Shown: positions 15,878-23,344 of the stretch, one piece after another
Layout: every line of letters starts with the position of its first letter
Position numbering within the stretch: the stretch's first letter is position 1
Source: Streptomyces globisporus
GTDB taxonomy: Bacteria; Actinomycetota; Actinomycetes; Streptomycetales; Streptomycetaceae
Direction of reading: 5' to 3'
Assembly: GCF_003501885.1 (NCBI RefSeq)
Contig: NZ_QWFA01000032.1
Coordinates: 1-37,111 of the forward strand
DNA length: 37,111 nucleotides
Notes under the pieces: generated by a model
Seen by the model: the letters and a program-made list of their open reading frames with translations, nothing else
Databases searched by the model: none
Told to the model about the DNA's origin: nothing
Program-made: the position numbers and the translations under genes

Positions 15878-18250
15878 TCAGTCCCTGAGCAGGTCCGGCA
15901 CCCCGTCCTCGTCCGGCATGTCCCGCTCCCCCGAGACCACCGTGAGCTGCTGCGTCGCCCGGGTCAGCGCCACGTACAGCACCCGCAGCCCGGCCGGGGA
16001 CTCGTCCGCGATCTCCGCGGGCGAGACGACCACCGTGGCGTCGTACTCCAGCCCCTTGGCCTCCAGGCTGCCCAGCGCCACCACCCGCTCCCCCAGCTCC
16101 GCGAGCCACGCGCGGGCCTGGGCGCGCCGGTTCATCGCGACGACCACGCCGACCGTGCCGTCCACCTGCTCCAGCAGCCGCGCGGCCTCATCGCGGACCG
16201 TGGCGGCCAGGTCCCCGTCGCGCACCGGCTCGAAGCGCGGCACCACCCCGGTCGAGCGGACCGCCGCCGGGGACTCCATACCGGGCATGGCCAGCGCCAG
16301 CACCTTGGCGGCCAGCTCCGCGATCTCCGCCGGGTTGCGGTAGTTGACCGTGAGGGTGAAGCGGCGGCGCGGCCGGGAGCCGAGGGCCTCGTCCCGGGCC
16401 GCGGCCGCCTCGTCCGGGTCGGACCAGGAGGACTGGGCCGGGTCGCCGACGATCGTCCAGGTGGCGTGCCGACCGCGGCGGCCGACCATGCGCCACTGCA
16501 TCGGGGTGAGGTCCTGCGCCTCGTCGACGATGACGTGCGCGTACTCCGTGCGCTCCGCCGCGAGCCGCTCGGCCCGCTCCCACTGGGTCTCCTCGCGCTG
16601 CGGCATCAGCTCCTCGAGCCCGGTGAGCTGGTCCAGCGGATCGGCCTCGCGCTTGCGCTTGGGCCGGTTCGGGGTGCCCAGCAGCGCCTGGAGCTCGTCC
16701 AGGAGCGCCACGTCGTGGACGGAGAGCGGACCGTTGCCCTCCGCGTCCAGGCGCTTGAGGGAGCGGGCCAGGCGGCGCGTCTCGCCCTGGTTGAGGATGC
16801 GCCGGGACCAGCGGCCGAGCCGCCGTTCGTCGGCCATCGCGGCCAGCACCCGGCGGGGCGTCAGCTCGGGCCACCAGGCGTCGAGGAACTCCAGGAACGG
16901 GGTCTCGGTGGAGACGTCCTCGTCGAACGAGGACCGCAGCTCCGCGATCAGTTCCGGGTCGGTGTAGCGGCCGCGCCCGGAGGACTTGTTCCACAGGGCG
17001 TCCAGCAGCAGCTTGCGGGCGCGCGGGCGCAGCAGGTTGACCGGGGCGGTGCCGCCCAGGGCGTTGTGCCGGATACGCCGCAGCTCCTCGGCCTCCAGCT
17101 CGATCCGGGCCCCGAAGGCGACGACGCGCAGCCGGGTGGGGGTGGCCGGGGCGGCCGCCTGCGCGGGCTCGTCCCCGAACGCGAGCTGGCCGCCCTCGTT
17201 CGCCGGCGGTGAGATCTCCAGGGCGCCCCGGGCCGCCTTGCGCAGCACGGGGAGCATCCGGGAGGAGCCCTTGACCCGGGCCACGGCCGGTTCGTCGTAC
17301 GCGGTGGCGCCTTCCAGGCCCGCCGCGTCGTCCGAGAGCGAGCCGATCGCGCGGATGGCGACCTGGCCCTCCTCGCCGAGCGAGGGCAGCACCCCTTCGG
17401 TGTACGCGACCAGGAGCGGGGTGGGCGAGACGATCAGGATGCCGCCCGCGTACCGCCGCCGGTCCTGGTAGAGCAGATACGCGGCCCGGTGCAGGGCGAC
17501 GGCGGTCTTGCCGGTGCCGGGGCCGCCGGTGACCTCGGTGACGGAGGCGGCGGGGGCCCGGATGACCAGGTCCTGTTCTGCCTGGATGGAGGAGACGATG
17601 TCCCGCATGGTGTGGCTGCGAGCCTGGCCGAGCGCCGCCATCAGCGCGCCGTCCCCGATCACCGGCAGCTTCTCGCCGCCGAGGGACGCCGTCAGCTCCG
17701 GCCGCATCAGGTCGTCCTCGACCCCGAGGACCTTGCGGCCCTTGGAGCGGATGACCCGGCGGCGTACGACACGGCCCGGGTCCTTCGGGGTGGAGCGGTA
17801 GAACGGGGCGGCGGCCGGGGCCCGCCAGTCGATCACCAGCGGCGCGTAGTCGGAGTCCAGCACCCCGATCCGCCCGATGTGGAGCGTCTCCGCGATATCG
17901 GCGGTGGCGTCGTCGCGGACGGAGTCGTCGGCCGGCTCCACGGAGGTGTACGCGCCGTCCGGGCCGCGCTCCCCGTCCTTGCCGAGCAGCAGATCGATCC
18001 GCCCGAAGAGGAAGTCCTCGAACTCGCTGTTCAGCCGGTTGAGGTGGATCCCCGCCCGGAACACCTGGGCGTCCCGCTCCGCGAGCGCGCCGGGGGTACC
18101 GACCTGGCCGCGCTTGACGGCGTCGTTCATGAGGAATTCCGCCTCGTGGATCTTCTCTTCGAGGCGGTGATAAACACGGTCGAGATGCTCTTGCTCGACA
18201 CCGATTTCCCGGTCCCGCAGCGATTCGACAGCGGCATCCTGCGCGGCCAC
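15878..18250 (-). CDS. HelD-like RNA polymerase-associated UvrD/Rep-type NTPase
   Basis: Predicted to bind RNA polymerase and free it from stalled or inactive complexes using ATP or GTP. Actinobacterial HelD and HelR act this way, and HelR variants protect against rifamycins. Length 790 residues. A helical N-terminal arm (about residues 1-75) precedes a UvrD-type motor: Walker A GGPGTGKT with Lys248, Walker B VIVDEAQDLTPMQW, VNYRNPAEIAELA, SLEAKGLEYDATVVV and LYVALTRATQQLTVV. The absence of Rep-like accessory domains and the HelD layout argue against a true DNA helicase. GTG at 18250 follows GAAGGGGG. I saw no rifamycin-associated GGGGCTTG-type element upstream, so a general role is more likely. 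A plain annotation would be 'AAA family ATPase/helicase'. Confidence 0.85.
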   Translation of the reverse strand: MAAQDAAVESLRDREIGVEQEHLDRVYHRLEEKIHEAEFLMNDAVKRGQVGTPGALAERDAQVFRAGIHLNRLNSEFEDFLFGRIDLLLGKDGERGPDGAYTSVEPADDSVRDDATADIAETLHIGRIGVLDSDYAPLVIDWRAPAAAPFYRSTPKDPGRVVRRRVIRSKGRKVLGVEDDLMRPELTASLGGEKLPVIGDGALMAALGQARSHTMRDIVSSIQAEQDLVIRAPAASVTEVTGGPGTGKTAVALHRAAYLLYQDRRRYAGGILIVSPTPLLVAYTEGVLPSLGEEGQVAIRAIGSLSDDAAGLEGATAYDEPAVARVKGSSRMLPVLRKAARGALEISPPANEGGQLAFGDEPAQAAAPATPTRLRVVAFGARIELEAEELRRIRHNALGGTAPVNLLRPRARKLLLDALWNKSSGRGRYTDPELIAELRSSFDEDVSTETPFLEFLDAWWPELTPRRVLAAMADERRLGRWSRRILNQGETRRLARSLKRLDAEGNGPLSVHDVALLDELQALLGTPNRPKRKREADPLDQLTGLEELMPQREETQWERAERLAAERTEYAHVIVDEAQDLTPMQWRMVGRRGRHATWTIVGDPAQSSWSDPDEAAAARDEALGSRPRRRFTLTVNYRNPAEIAELAAKVLALAMPGMESPAAVRSTGVVPRFEPVRDGDLAATVRDEAARLLEQVDGTVGVVVAMNRRAQARAWLAELGERVVALGSLEAKGLEYDATVVVSPAEIADESPAGLRVLYVALTRATQQLTVVSGERDMPDEDGVPDLLRD

Positions 18251-18362
18251 CGAGGCCCCCTTCTTAACGGCACTGGGCAGCCGTCAACCCTATAGCGAAG
18301 GGGGCCCGGGCGCACCTGCCGACCAGGGAGGAGATCGCGCGTCGCGCGCTGCTAAGGGCTGT

Positions 18363-18399
18363 CCCGTCGTCGCCCGGCAGGCGGCAGTTTGACGACGGG
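18363..18399 (-). terminator. Terminator of the sigma/anti-sigma operon
   Basis: CCCGTCGTC (18363-18371) and GACGACGGG (18391-18399), a 9-bp stem with a 19-base loop, lies directly after the anti-sigma factor stop codon on the minus strand. Confidence 0.65.
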
Positions 18400-18401
18400 C
18401 C

Positions 18402-19358
18402 CTAGCCCCCGATCTCCACCAGCCGCTCCCCGTCGAAGGTCCGCACCTCGAAGCGGGCGATGTCCTCGCGGTCCATCGCCGCCCCGCCGTGCACGTACAG
18501 CGGGGCCTTCGCCGTCGGGTTCGTCGCGCCTTCGATGCCGTACCCCCACCGCGGGACGGACCAGGAGGTGACGACCTCCTCCTCACCGGTCCTGGAGACG
18601 GCGACCAGCGTGCACTTCTGCGGTCCCTTGACGTTCTTCAGCTCCAGGACCGTGTGGGTGCCCCAGGCCTTCTCCTCCATGCCGACGGTCGCGCCGACCC
18701 GGGTGGTGGGGTCGGTCGCCGAGACCTTCTCCGTCATGCGCTCGAAGAAGGAGTCCTCGGCCGGGCTGGTGGGATGTGGCTCGCCCACGGCCACCGATCC
18801 GCCACCGCGGTCGTCGCCCGCCGTGACCGCGAACGCGGCGACCGGGCCGCCGACGATGAGGGCAGCGGCCGCGGCGACCCAGTACCGGCTGCGCCGGCTG
18901 CGGCGGTGCCGCCTGCGCGCGACCTCGTCCATGAGTCCTCCGAGCAGCCGGGGCGCGGGCTTCTCGGGCACATGCGGTACGGGGCGGGCGCCGGGCACGG
19001 CGGACGGGGCCTCGGAGAGCATCGCGAGCATCGGCTCCATCCCCGCGAACTCGTCGAGATGCGCGGCGCACCGGGCGCAGCCCGCGAGATGGGCCTCGAA
19101 GTCGCTCGCCTGCGCGTCGTCGAGAATGCCGAGGACGTACGCGGCGGCCGCGTCGTGCTCGGACCCTTCGGAGCCCGTCGGCCCCGGGCCGTGACCGGGT
19201 CCGGCGCCGAAGCGTCCGGGCGGGCCGGGGATGCCTGCGAGGTGGGCGGGCCCTGAGGGGTGTGCAGGACCCGCCGGATACGGGGGACTTGAGGGACCTG
19301 ACGGCGTGCGGTGACCGGGAGGCCGGGGCCCGAACGGCTGCCACTGCTGGTCGCTCAT
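18402..19358 (-). CDS. rsuA: Zinc-binding anti-sigma factor (ZAS), membrane anchored
   Basis: Holds its ECF sigma factor at the membrane until a signal releases it. Length 318 residues. A Pro/Gly-rich N-terminal stretch of about 60 residues precedes the anti-sigma domain, which has the ZAS motif H-x3-C-x2-C in FEAHLAGCARCAAHLDEF. A single membrane helix follows (YWVAAAAALIVGGPVAAFAV), preceded by a very basic RRRHRRSRRSR. The outer part (about 140 residues) is a DUF-type sensor domain. Its ATG at 19358 overlaps the sigma factor stop (ATGA), so the two are coupled. The name rsuA rests on remembered synteny with S. coelicolor SCO2953/SCO2954. Confidence 0.85.
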   Translation of the reverse strand: MSDQQWQPFGPRPPGHRTPSGPSSPPYPAGPAHPSGPAHLAGIPGPPGRFGAGPGHGPGPTGSEGSEHDAAAAYVLGILDDAQASDFEAHLAGCARCAAHLDEFAGMEPMLAMLSEAPSAVPGARPVPHVPEKPAPRLLGGLMDEVARRRHRRSRRSRYWVAAAAALIVGGPVAAFAVTAGDDRGGGSVAVGEPHPTSPAEDSFFERMTEKVSATDPTTRVGATVGMEEKAWGTHTVLELKNVKGPQKCTLVAVSRTGEEEVVTSWSVPRWGYGIEGATNPTAKAPLYVHGGAAMDREDIARFEVRTFDGERLVEIGG

Positions 19359-19942
19359 GCCGTGATCCCCCTCTCTTCGAGTGCGAGCTTCATCGAACGC
19401 AGTGCGTAGAACACCCGGGACCGCACGGTCCCGCTGGGGACACCGAGCACTTCGGCGGCCTCGTTGACCGTACGCCCCTTGAAGTAGGTCTCGACCAATG
19501 CTTCCCGGTGCGCGGGGGTCAAATCTTCGAGCGCGTCCGAGAGCGTCATCAGCCACAGCGCCTTGTCGATCTCGTCCTCCGCGGGAATGACCTCCAGCGG
19601 CGACGGATCGACCTCGCGCGGCCGGGCCTGCCGGCTGCGGTGGTTGTCGATGACGATGCGCCGGGCGACCGTCACCAGCCAGGGTCGGACGGAGCCGGTG
19701 GCCCGGTTGAGCCGGCCGGCGTTCTTCCAGGCACGGATGAGCGTCTCCTGCACCACGTCCTCAGCCCGCTGGCGGTCGCCCGCGACGAGTCGGAGGACGT
19801 ACGCGAGCAGCGGCCCGGCGTGTTCGCGGTACAGCGCCCGCATCAGCTCCTCGTCCGGTATCCCGGAAGGGGGCGGGGGCGGCTCACTGCGATGTCGAGC
19901 CCTGTGCGGACGGTCATCGGCCACGGCCGCATCCTTGCGCAC
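19355..19942 (-). CDS. sigU: ECF RNA polymerase sigma factor, SigU-like
   Basis: Extracytoplasmic-function sigma factor, 195 residues. Region 2 (YREHAGPLLAYVLRLVAGDRQRAEDVVQETLIRAWKNA) binds core polymerase and the -10 element. Region 4 (LTPAHREALVETYFKGRTVNEAAEVLGVPSGTVRSRVFYALRSMKLAL) binds the -35. A disordered N-terminal extension of about 25 residues (PPPPPSG) precedes region 2. GTG at 19942 has GGGAGG at short spacing. It is cotranscribed with its anti-sigma gene and lies 66 bases after the CGNR gene, so it may also be read from there. From memory, excess SigU in S. coelicolor blocks sporulation; the symbol relies on synteny. Confidence 0.88.
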   Translation of the reverse strand: MRKDAAVADDRPHRARHRSEPPPPPSGIPDEELMRALYREHAGPLLAYVLRLVAGDRQRAEDVVQETLIRAWKNAGRLNRATGSVRPWLVTVARRIVIDNHRSRQARPREVDPSPLEVIPAEDEIDKALWLMTLSDALEDLTPAHREALVETYFKGRTVNEAAEVLGVPSGTVRSRVFYALRSMKLALEERGITA

Positions 19943-20008
19943 CCGAACCTCCCGGTCGAGACCTCTGAAACGAGCTCCTGGACCATCGATACGGGGGTGG
20001 GGGCCGGT

Positions 20009-20647
20009 TCATTCAACGCCGGGCGGAAATTCTTTCTCCGGACCGTACGCGCCGGGTCCACCCGGGTCGTTCGCGCCGGTCGTCCCGGAGGTTCTGCGGC
20101 GGTGGCGGGCGACCCGCTCGCGGTTGCCGCAGACCTCGCCGGAGCACCAGCGCCGCCGTCCGCCGCGCGAGGTGTCCAGGTAGAGGCGGTGGCAGGCCTC
20201 GCCCTGGCAGCGGCGCAGGGCCGACCGCGCGACCGGGTCCGTGAGCAGGTCCACCGCGTCCCGGGCGACGACCGCGAGGAGACCCGCGCAGTCGGGCGCG
20301 GCGCTCAGGGCCCGCACCAGCTCGCCGTCCGCGCCGCGCACCGCGCGGGGGCCCGGAGGCGCGCCGGAAGCCAGGGAGTTGACCCGCTCCAGGGCGCCGT
20401 CGGCCGGCGCCCCGCCGAGCTGAGCAGCCATCAACCGGGAGACGTCCGAGCGCAGTTCGTGGAAGCGGACCACCCAGGCGTCGTCCAGCGCGGTCAGCGC
20501 GGTGCCCGGCGGGACGAGTCGGGCGTCGCACAGCCACTGGGCCAAGTGGCCGGGCCCGCCGAGCTGTTCGCAGGTTCCGGGCACCCCGCCCGCACGTTCC
20601 GTGGCCACCAGGTCGAGGCAGATCCGGCCCGCGTCGAACCGCCACAT
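20009..20647 (-). CDS. CGNR zinc-finger transcriptional regulator (ABATE domain)
   Basis: Predicted regulator of 212 residues. An N-terminal ABATE domain begins WRFDAGRICLDLVAT. The C-terminal CGNR zinc finger shows the pattern C-x4-C...WCSGEVCGNRERVARHRRR (CQGEACHRLYLDTSRGGRRRWC). ATG at 20647 is favoured because AGGGG lies seven bases before it; an in-frame ATG at 20671 would add eight residues. The gene is divergent from a GNAT acetyltransferase gene 153 bases away and lies just upstream of sigU. The ligand is unknown. Confidence 0.82.
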   Translation of the reverse strand: MWRFDAGRICLDLVATERAGGVPGTCEQLGGPGHLAQWLCDARLVPPGTALTALDDAWVVRFHELRSDVSRLMAAQLGGAPADGALERVNSLASGAPPGPRAVRGADGELVRALSAAPDCAGLLAVVARDAVDLLTDPVARSALRRCQGEACHRLYLDTSRGGRRRWCSGEVCGNRERVARHRRRTSGTTGANDPGGPGAYGPEKEFPPGVE

Positions 20648-20800
20648 CCGCGCACCCCTGCCCACTGCCATGATCCCGCTCACCGCCCTGGGTCACCCGG
20701 TGGAACGACCACCCCCAGAGTGCTCCTGTCGGGGCCCGGCCGGAACCCCCGCCGCCACCCCCGTACCGTGGCGGCCATGGAGCACGAGGGGGAGATCCGC

Positions 20801-21427
20801 ATGGACCCGCACGACGAGAGCACCGTGATCGGCGCCGACGGGCTGCTGCTGCGCCCGTGGCGCGAGCAGCACCTGCCCGCAGTGCTTACGGCGTACGAGG
20901 ATCCGGCGATGCGGCGGTGGCTGGCCGTCCAGGTCTCCGGGCCGGACGGGGCCGCCGACTGGCTGGAGGCGCAGCGTACGGGGTGGGCTTCGGGCACCCG
21001 CTTCGCGTTCGCCGTGACGGAGCGCGGGCGGGAGGACGAGCTGCTCGGCAACGTCGTGATGAAGCAGCTGGATCTGGTGAACGGCCAGGCCGAGATGGGC
21101 TATTGGACGACGGCTCCGGCGCGCGGCCGGGGCGTGGCGTCACGGGCGCTGGCGGCCCTGACCGACTGGGCGTTCACGACCTTCGGCGAGCAGGGCCTCC
21201 TCCGGCTGGAGTTGCTGCATCAACTCGACAACGTGGCCTCGTGCCGGGTGGCGGAGAAGTGCGGATACCCGTTGGCGCGGGTGATCCCGGCGCTGCCGCC
21301 GGACTATCCGCTGGACGGCCATGTGCATGTGCGGGAGGCTCCGGTGGCCGCGGCGGTGGTCAGCCCGCCGGCGGATCGTCGTGGAGAAGCCGCTGGAACA
21401 GGTGGTGGTCGCGCCAGCGGGCGTTGA
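20801..21427 (+). CDS. GNAT family N-acetyltransferase
   Basis: Acetyl-CoA-dependent acyltransferase of the RimJ-like group, 208 residues. It shows LLLRPWREQHLPAVLTAYEDPAMRRWL at the start, the acetyl-CoA loop ARGRGVASRALAALTDWAF, and the terminal substrate region LELLHQLDNVASCRVAEKCGY. ATG at 20801 is preferred over ATG 20777 because GAGGGGGAG precedes it. The C-terminal 25-30 residues (PPADRRGEAAGTGGGRASGR) lie beyond the domain and are encoded antisense to the end of the next gene. Substrate unknown. Confidence 0.85.
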   Translation: MDPHDESTVIGADGLLLRPWREQHLPAVLTAYEDPAMRRWLAVQVSGPDGAADWLEAQRTGWASGTRFAFAVTERGREDELLGNVVMKQLDLVNGQAEMGYWTTAPARGRGVASRALAALTDWAFTTFGEQGLLRLELLHQLDNVASCRVAEKCGYPLARVIPALPPDYPLDGHVHVREAPVAAAVVSPPADRRGEAAGTGGGRASGR

Positions 21428-21923
21428 TGTGCAGATAGCCGGGCGCGGTACCGATCCGCTCGAACCCGGCCTTGGCGAGCACCTGTTGGGACGGGACGTT
21501 GTCGGTGACGGTCGCCGCCTCGACGCGGTGCAGGCCCAGCCGGTCGCGGGCCGCCTCGCAGACGGCGCGGACGGCCGCGGTGGCCAGGCCGCGTCCGGCG
21601 TGGCACTCGTCGACCCAGTAGCCGAGGCGGCCGTTGCGGAACGGGCCCCGCTCGACGCCGGAGAGCGTGAAGGCGCCGATCACCCGGTCGTCGGCGTCGG
21701 CGAGCACCCAGGGCATCGCCCGCCCGGCGTCCCGGTCGGCCAGCAGGGCGGTGAGCCGGGCGGTCTGACCCTCGACGGTGTAGAAGATGTCGGGGCGTAC
21801 GGGTTCCCAGCGGCGCATGTACGCGCGGTTGCGGGTGAGGGCCGTGGCGAAGGAGGGCGCGTCGGTGAGTTCGGCGGGCCGGAAGGCCACGTCCGGGGCG
21901 AGGAGGTGGGTGCGGTCGGTCAT
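21360..21923 (-). CDS. GNAT family N-acetyltransferase (ribosomal-protein-alanine acetyltransferase-like)
   Basis: RimJ/RimL-type acetyltransferase of 187 residues. Recognised from VAFRPAELTDAPSFATALTRNRAYMRRWEP, the middle GRLGYWVDECHAGRGLATAAVRAVCEAA (acetyl-CoA binding) and VTDNVPSQQVLAKAGFERIG. Its last 68 bases overlap the end of the convergent acetyltransferase gene. ATG at 21923 has no strong ribosome site. The true acceptor could be a protein N-terminus or a small amine; sequence does not decide. Confidence 0.88.
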   Translation of the reverse strand: MTDRTHLLAPDVAFRPAELTDAPSFATALTRNRAYMRRWEPVRPDIFYTVEGQTARLTALLADRDAGRAMPWVLADADDRVIGAFTLSGVERGPFRNGRLGYWVDECHAGRGLATAAVRAVCEAARDRLGLHRVEAATVTDNVPSQQVLAKAGFERIGTAPGYLHINARWRDHHLFQRLLHDDPPAG

Positions 21924-22047
21924 CCGGTCACGCTAACCGGGACGGCCGGGCTCCGGCTCGCCTGCCCCGGCTCCCCGTGGAGGGGGGCACGGCGAGCGGC
22001 CCGGCCGACCTGGGCGTACGCCCCGCAGCCCCCGCGCCCCAGGCCTC

Positions 22048-23190
22048 TCAGCGCCCGTACTTCGTGTCCGCCGACGGGTCCAGCGCCAGCCGGTAGCCGC
22101 GCTTGACGACCGTCTGGATCAGCCGGGGCACGCCCAGCGCCGAGCGCAGCCGGGCCATCGCCGTCTCCACCGCGTGCTCGTCGGATCCGCTGCCGGGCAG
22201 GGCCCGCAGCAGGTCGGCGCGGGCCACCACCCAGCCGGGGCGGCGGGCCAGCGCGTGCAGGAGGGCCATGCCCGCGGGCGGCACCGCGCGCAGTTCGTCG
22301 TCGACGAGGACGGCGTGGCCCCGGATCTCGACGCGGTGGCCGGCGACGGGCAGGATGCGGGCGGCCGCCGGGAGGTGGGCGCACAGCAGCTGGACGAGGG
22401 GGCCGAGCCGGAAGCGTTCCGGCTGGAGGGTGTCGATGCCCCGGGCCTGGAGCGGGAGGGCGGTGACCGGTCCGACGCAGGCGACCAGCACGTCGTCGCG
22501 CAGGGCACCGAGGATCTCCGGGAGCAGACCGCGGGTCTCGGCCCGGCCCAGGAACGAGGCGGCGGCGGGCGCGCTGGTGAAGGTGATCGCGTCCAGGCCC
22601 CGGGCGGCCGTGACGTCGAGCATCCGGTCGAGCGGGGCGATGTCCTGCGGCGGCATCCAGCGGTAGACGGGGACGACGACGACCTCGGCGCCCGCGGCCG
22701 TCAGGGACTCGACGAAGCCGGGCAGCGGTTCGCCGTGCAGTTGGAGGGCGACCCGGCGGCCCGCGACGCCCTCGGCGAGGAGTCGGTCGAGGACCTCGGC
22801 CATCGATTCGGACCCGGGCGACCAGGCCTCGGAGAGCCCGGCGGCCCGGATGGCGCCCTTGACCTTGGGGCCCCGGGCGAGGAGTTCGACCCCGCGCAGG
22901 GTCTGAAGGAGCGCGTCGCCGATGCCCCAGCCGTCGGCCGCCTCGATCCAGCCGCGGAAGCCGATCGCGGTGGTGGCGACCGCCACGTCGGGGGCGTGAC
23001 CGATCAGCTCCTTGGTGGCGGCGAGGAGTTCGCTGTCGTCGGCGAGCTGCACGATCCGCAGGGCGGGCGCGTGCAGGACGGCGGCCCCGCGGCGTTTGAG
23101 GAGGGTGCCCAGCTCCTCGGCCCGGCGGGCGGCGGTCACCCCGACGGTGAAGCCCGCGAGGGGGCCGTGCGTTGTGTCGTCGTCCTGCAT
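22048..23190 (-). CDS. nnaR: Nitrate/nitrite assimilation regulator: HemD-like domain fused to OmpR-type winged helix
   Basis: 380 residues. Residues about 10-265 resemble uroporphyrinogen-III synthase (GFTVGVTAARRAEELGTLLKRRGA; ITFTSAPAAASFLGRA). Residues about 275-372 are a Trans_reg_C winged helix (VVARADLLRALPGSGSDEHAVETAMARLRSALGVPRLIQTVVKRGYRLAL). This fusion matches NnaR of S. coelicolor (SCO2958 from memory), which works with GlnR on nitrate and nitrite genes, so a regulatory role is more likely than haem synthesis. ATG at 23190. A GlnR-like box (23302-23317) lies upstream, and direct repeats (23196-23243) sit just before the start, possibly its own binding site. It follows narK on the same strand. 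Confidence 0.87.
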   Translation of the reverse strand: MQDDDTTHGPLAGFTVGVTAARRAEELGTLLKRRGAAVLHAPALRIVQLADDSELLAATKELIGHAPDVAVATTAIGFRGWIEAADGWGIGDALLQTLRGVELLARGPKVKGAIRAAGLSEAWSPGSESMAEVLDRLLAEGVAGRRVALQLHGEPLPGFVESLTAAGAEVVVVPVYRWMPPQDIAPLDRMLDVTAARGLDAITFTSAPAAASFLGRAETRGLLPEILGALRDDVLVACVGPVTALPLQARGIDTLQPERFRLGPLVQLLCAHLPAAARILPVAGHRVEIRGHAVLVDDELRAVPPAGMALLHALARRPGWVVARADLLRALPGSGSDEHAVETAMARLRSALGVPRLIQTVVKRGYRLALDPSADTKYGR

Positions 23191-23195
23191 GGCGT

Positions 23196-23243
23196 GTTCC
23201 CGGCTCCTGTGTTCCCGCTGGTGCGCGATGGTTCCCGCTGGTG
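23196..23243. repeat. Direct repeats immediately upstream of nnaR
   Basis: Read on the minus strand, CACCAGCGGGAAC occurs twice exactly (23231-23243 and 23211-23223, 20 bp apart). A shortened third copy (CCGGGAAC) covers 23196-23203. Tandem repeats two helical turns apart are the usual target of OmpR-type winged-helix proteins such as NnaR. Confidence 0.6.
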
Positions 23244-23301
23244 ACCCGATGTGCGGAGGCCCGAGACTGCCAACGGTGCGTGACAGGCTCGGTTCCCCCG
23301 T

Positions 23302-23317
23302 ATTTCCCGGCCGTTAC
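23302..23317 (-). promoter_or_regulatory. GlnR-like box upstream of nnaR
   Basis: The minus strand reads GTAAC-GGCCGG-GAAAT, matching the GlnR pattern GTnAC-N6-GAAAC in nine of ten fixed positions allowing n. It lies about 112 bases before the nnaR start. nnaR is a known GlnR target in S. coelicolor (from memory). Confidence 0.6.
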
Positions 23318-23344
23318 GTCGCAGGACGCCGGACCGTGCCGTTT

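Noticed and set aside
18251..18401. Rifamycin-associated element before the HelD-like gene
   Set aside because: No GGGGCTTG...CAAG-type inverted motif in this interval.
19980..20010. ECF-type autoregulatory promoter upstream of sigU (GAAC...CGTA on the minus strand)
   Set aside because: The spacing between GAAC and CGTA is 13 bases, too short for an ECF promoter, so I do not claim it.
22048..23190. Housekeeping uroporphyrinogen-III synthase (hemD)
   Set aside because: The C-terminal OmpR-type domain and the location beside narK with GlnR-like sites favour the regulator NnaR; no other haem genes are nearby.
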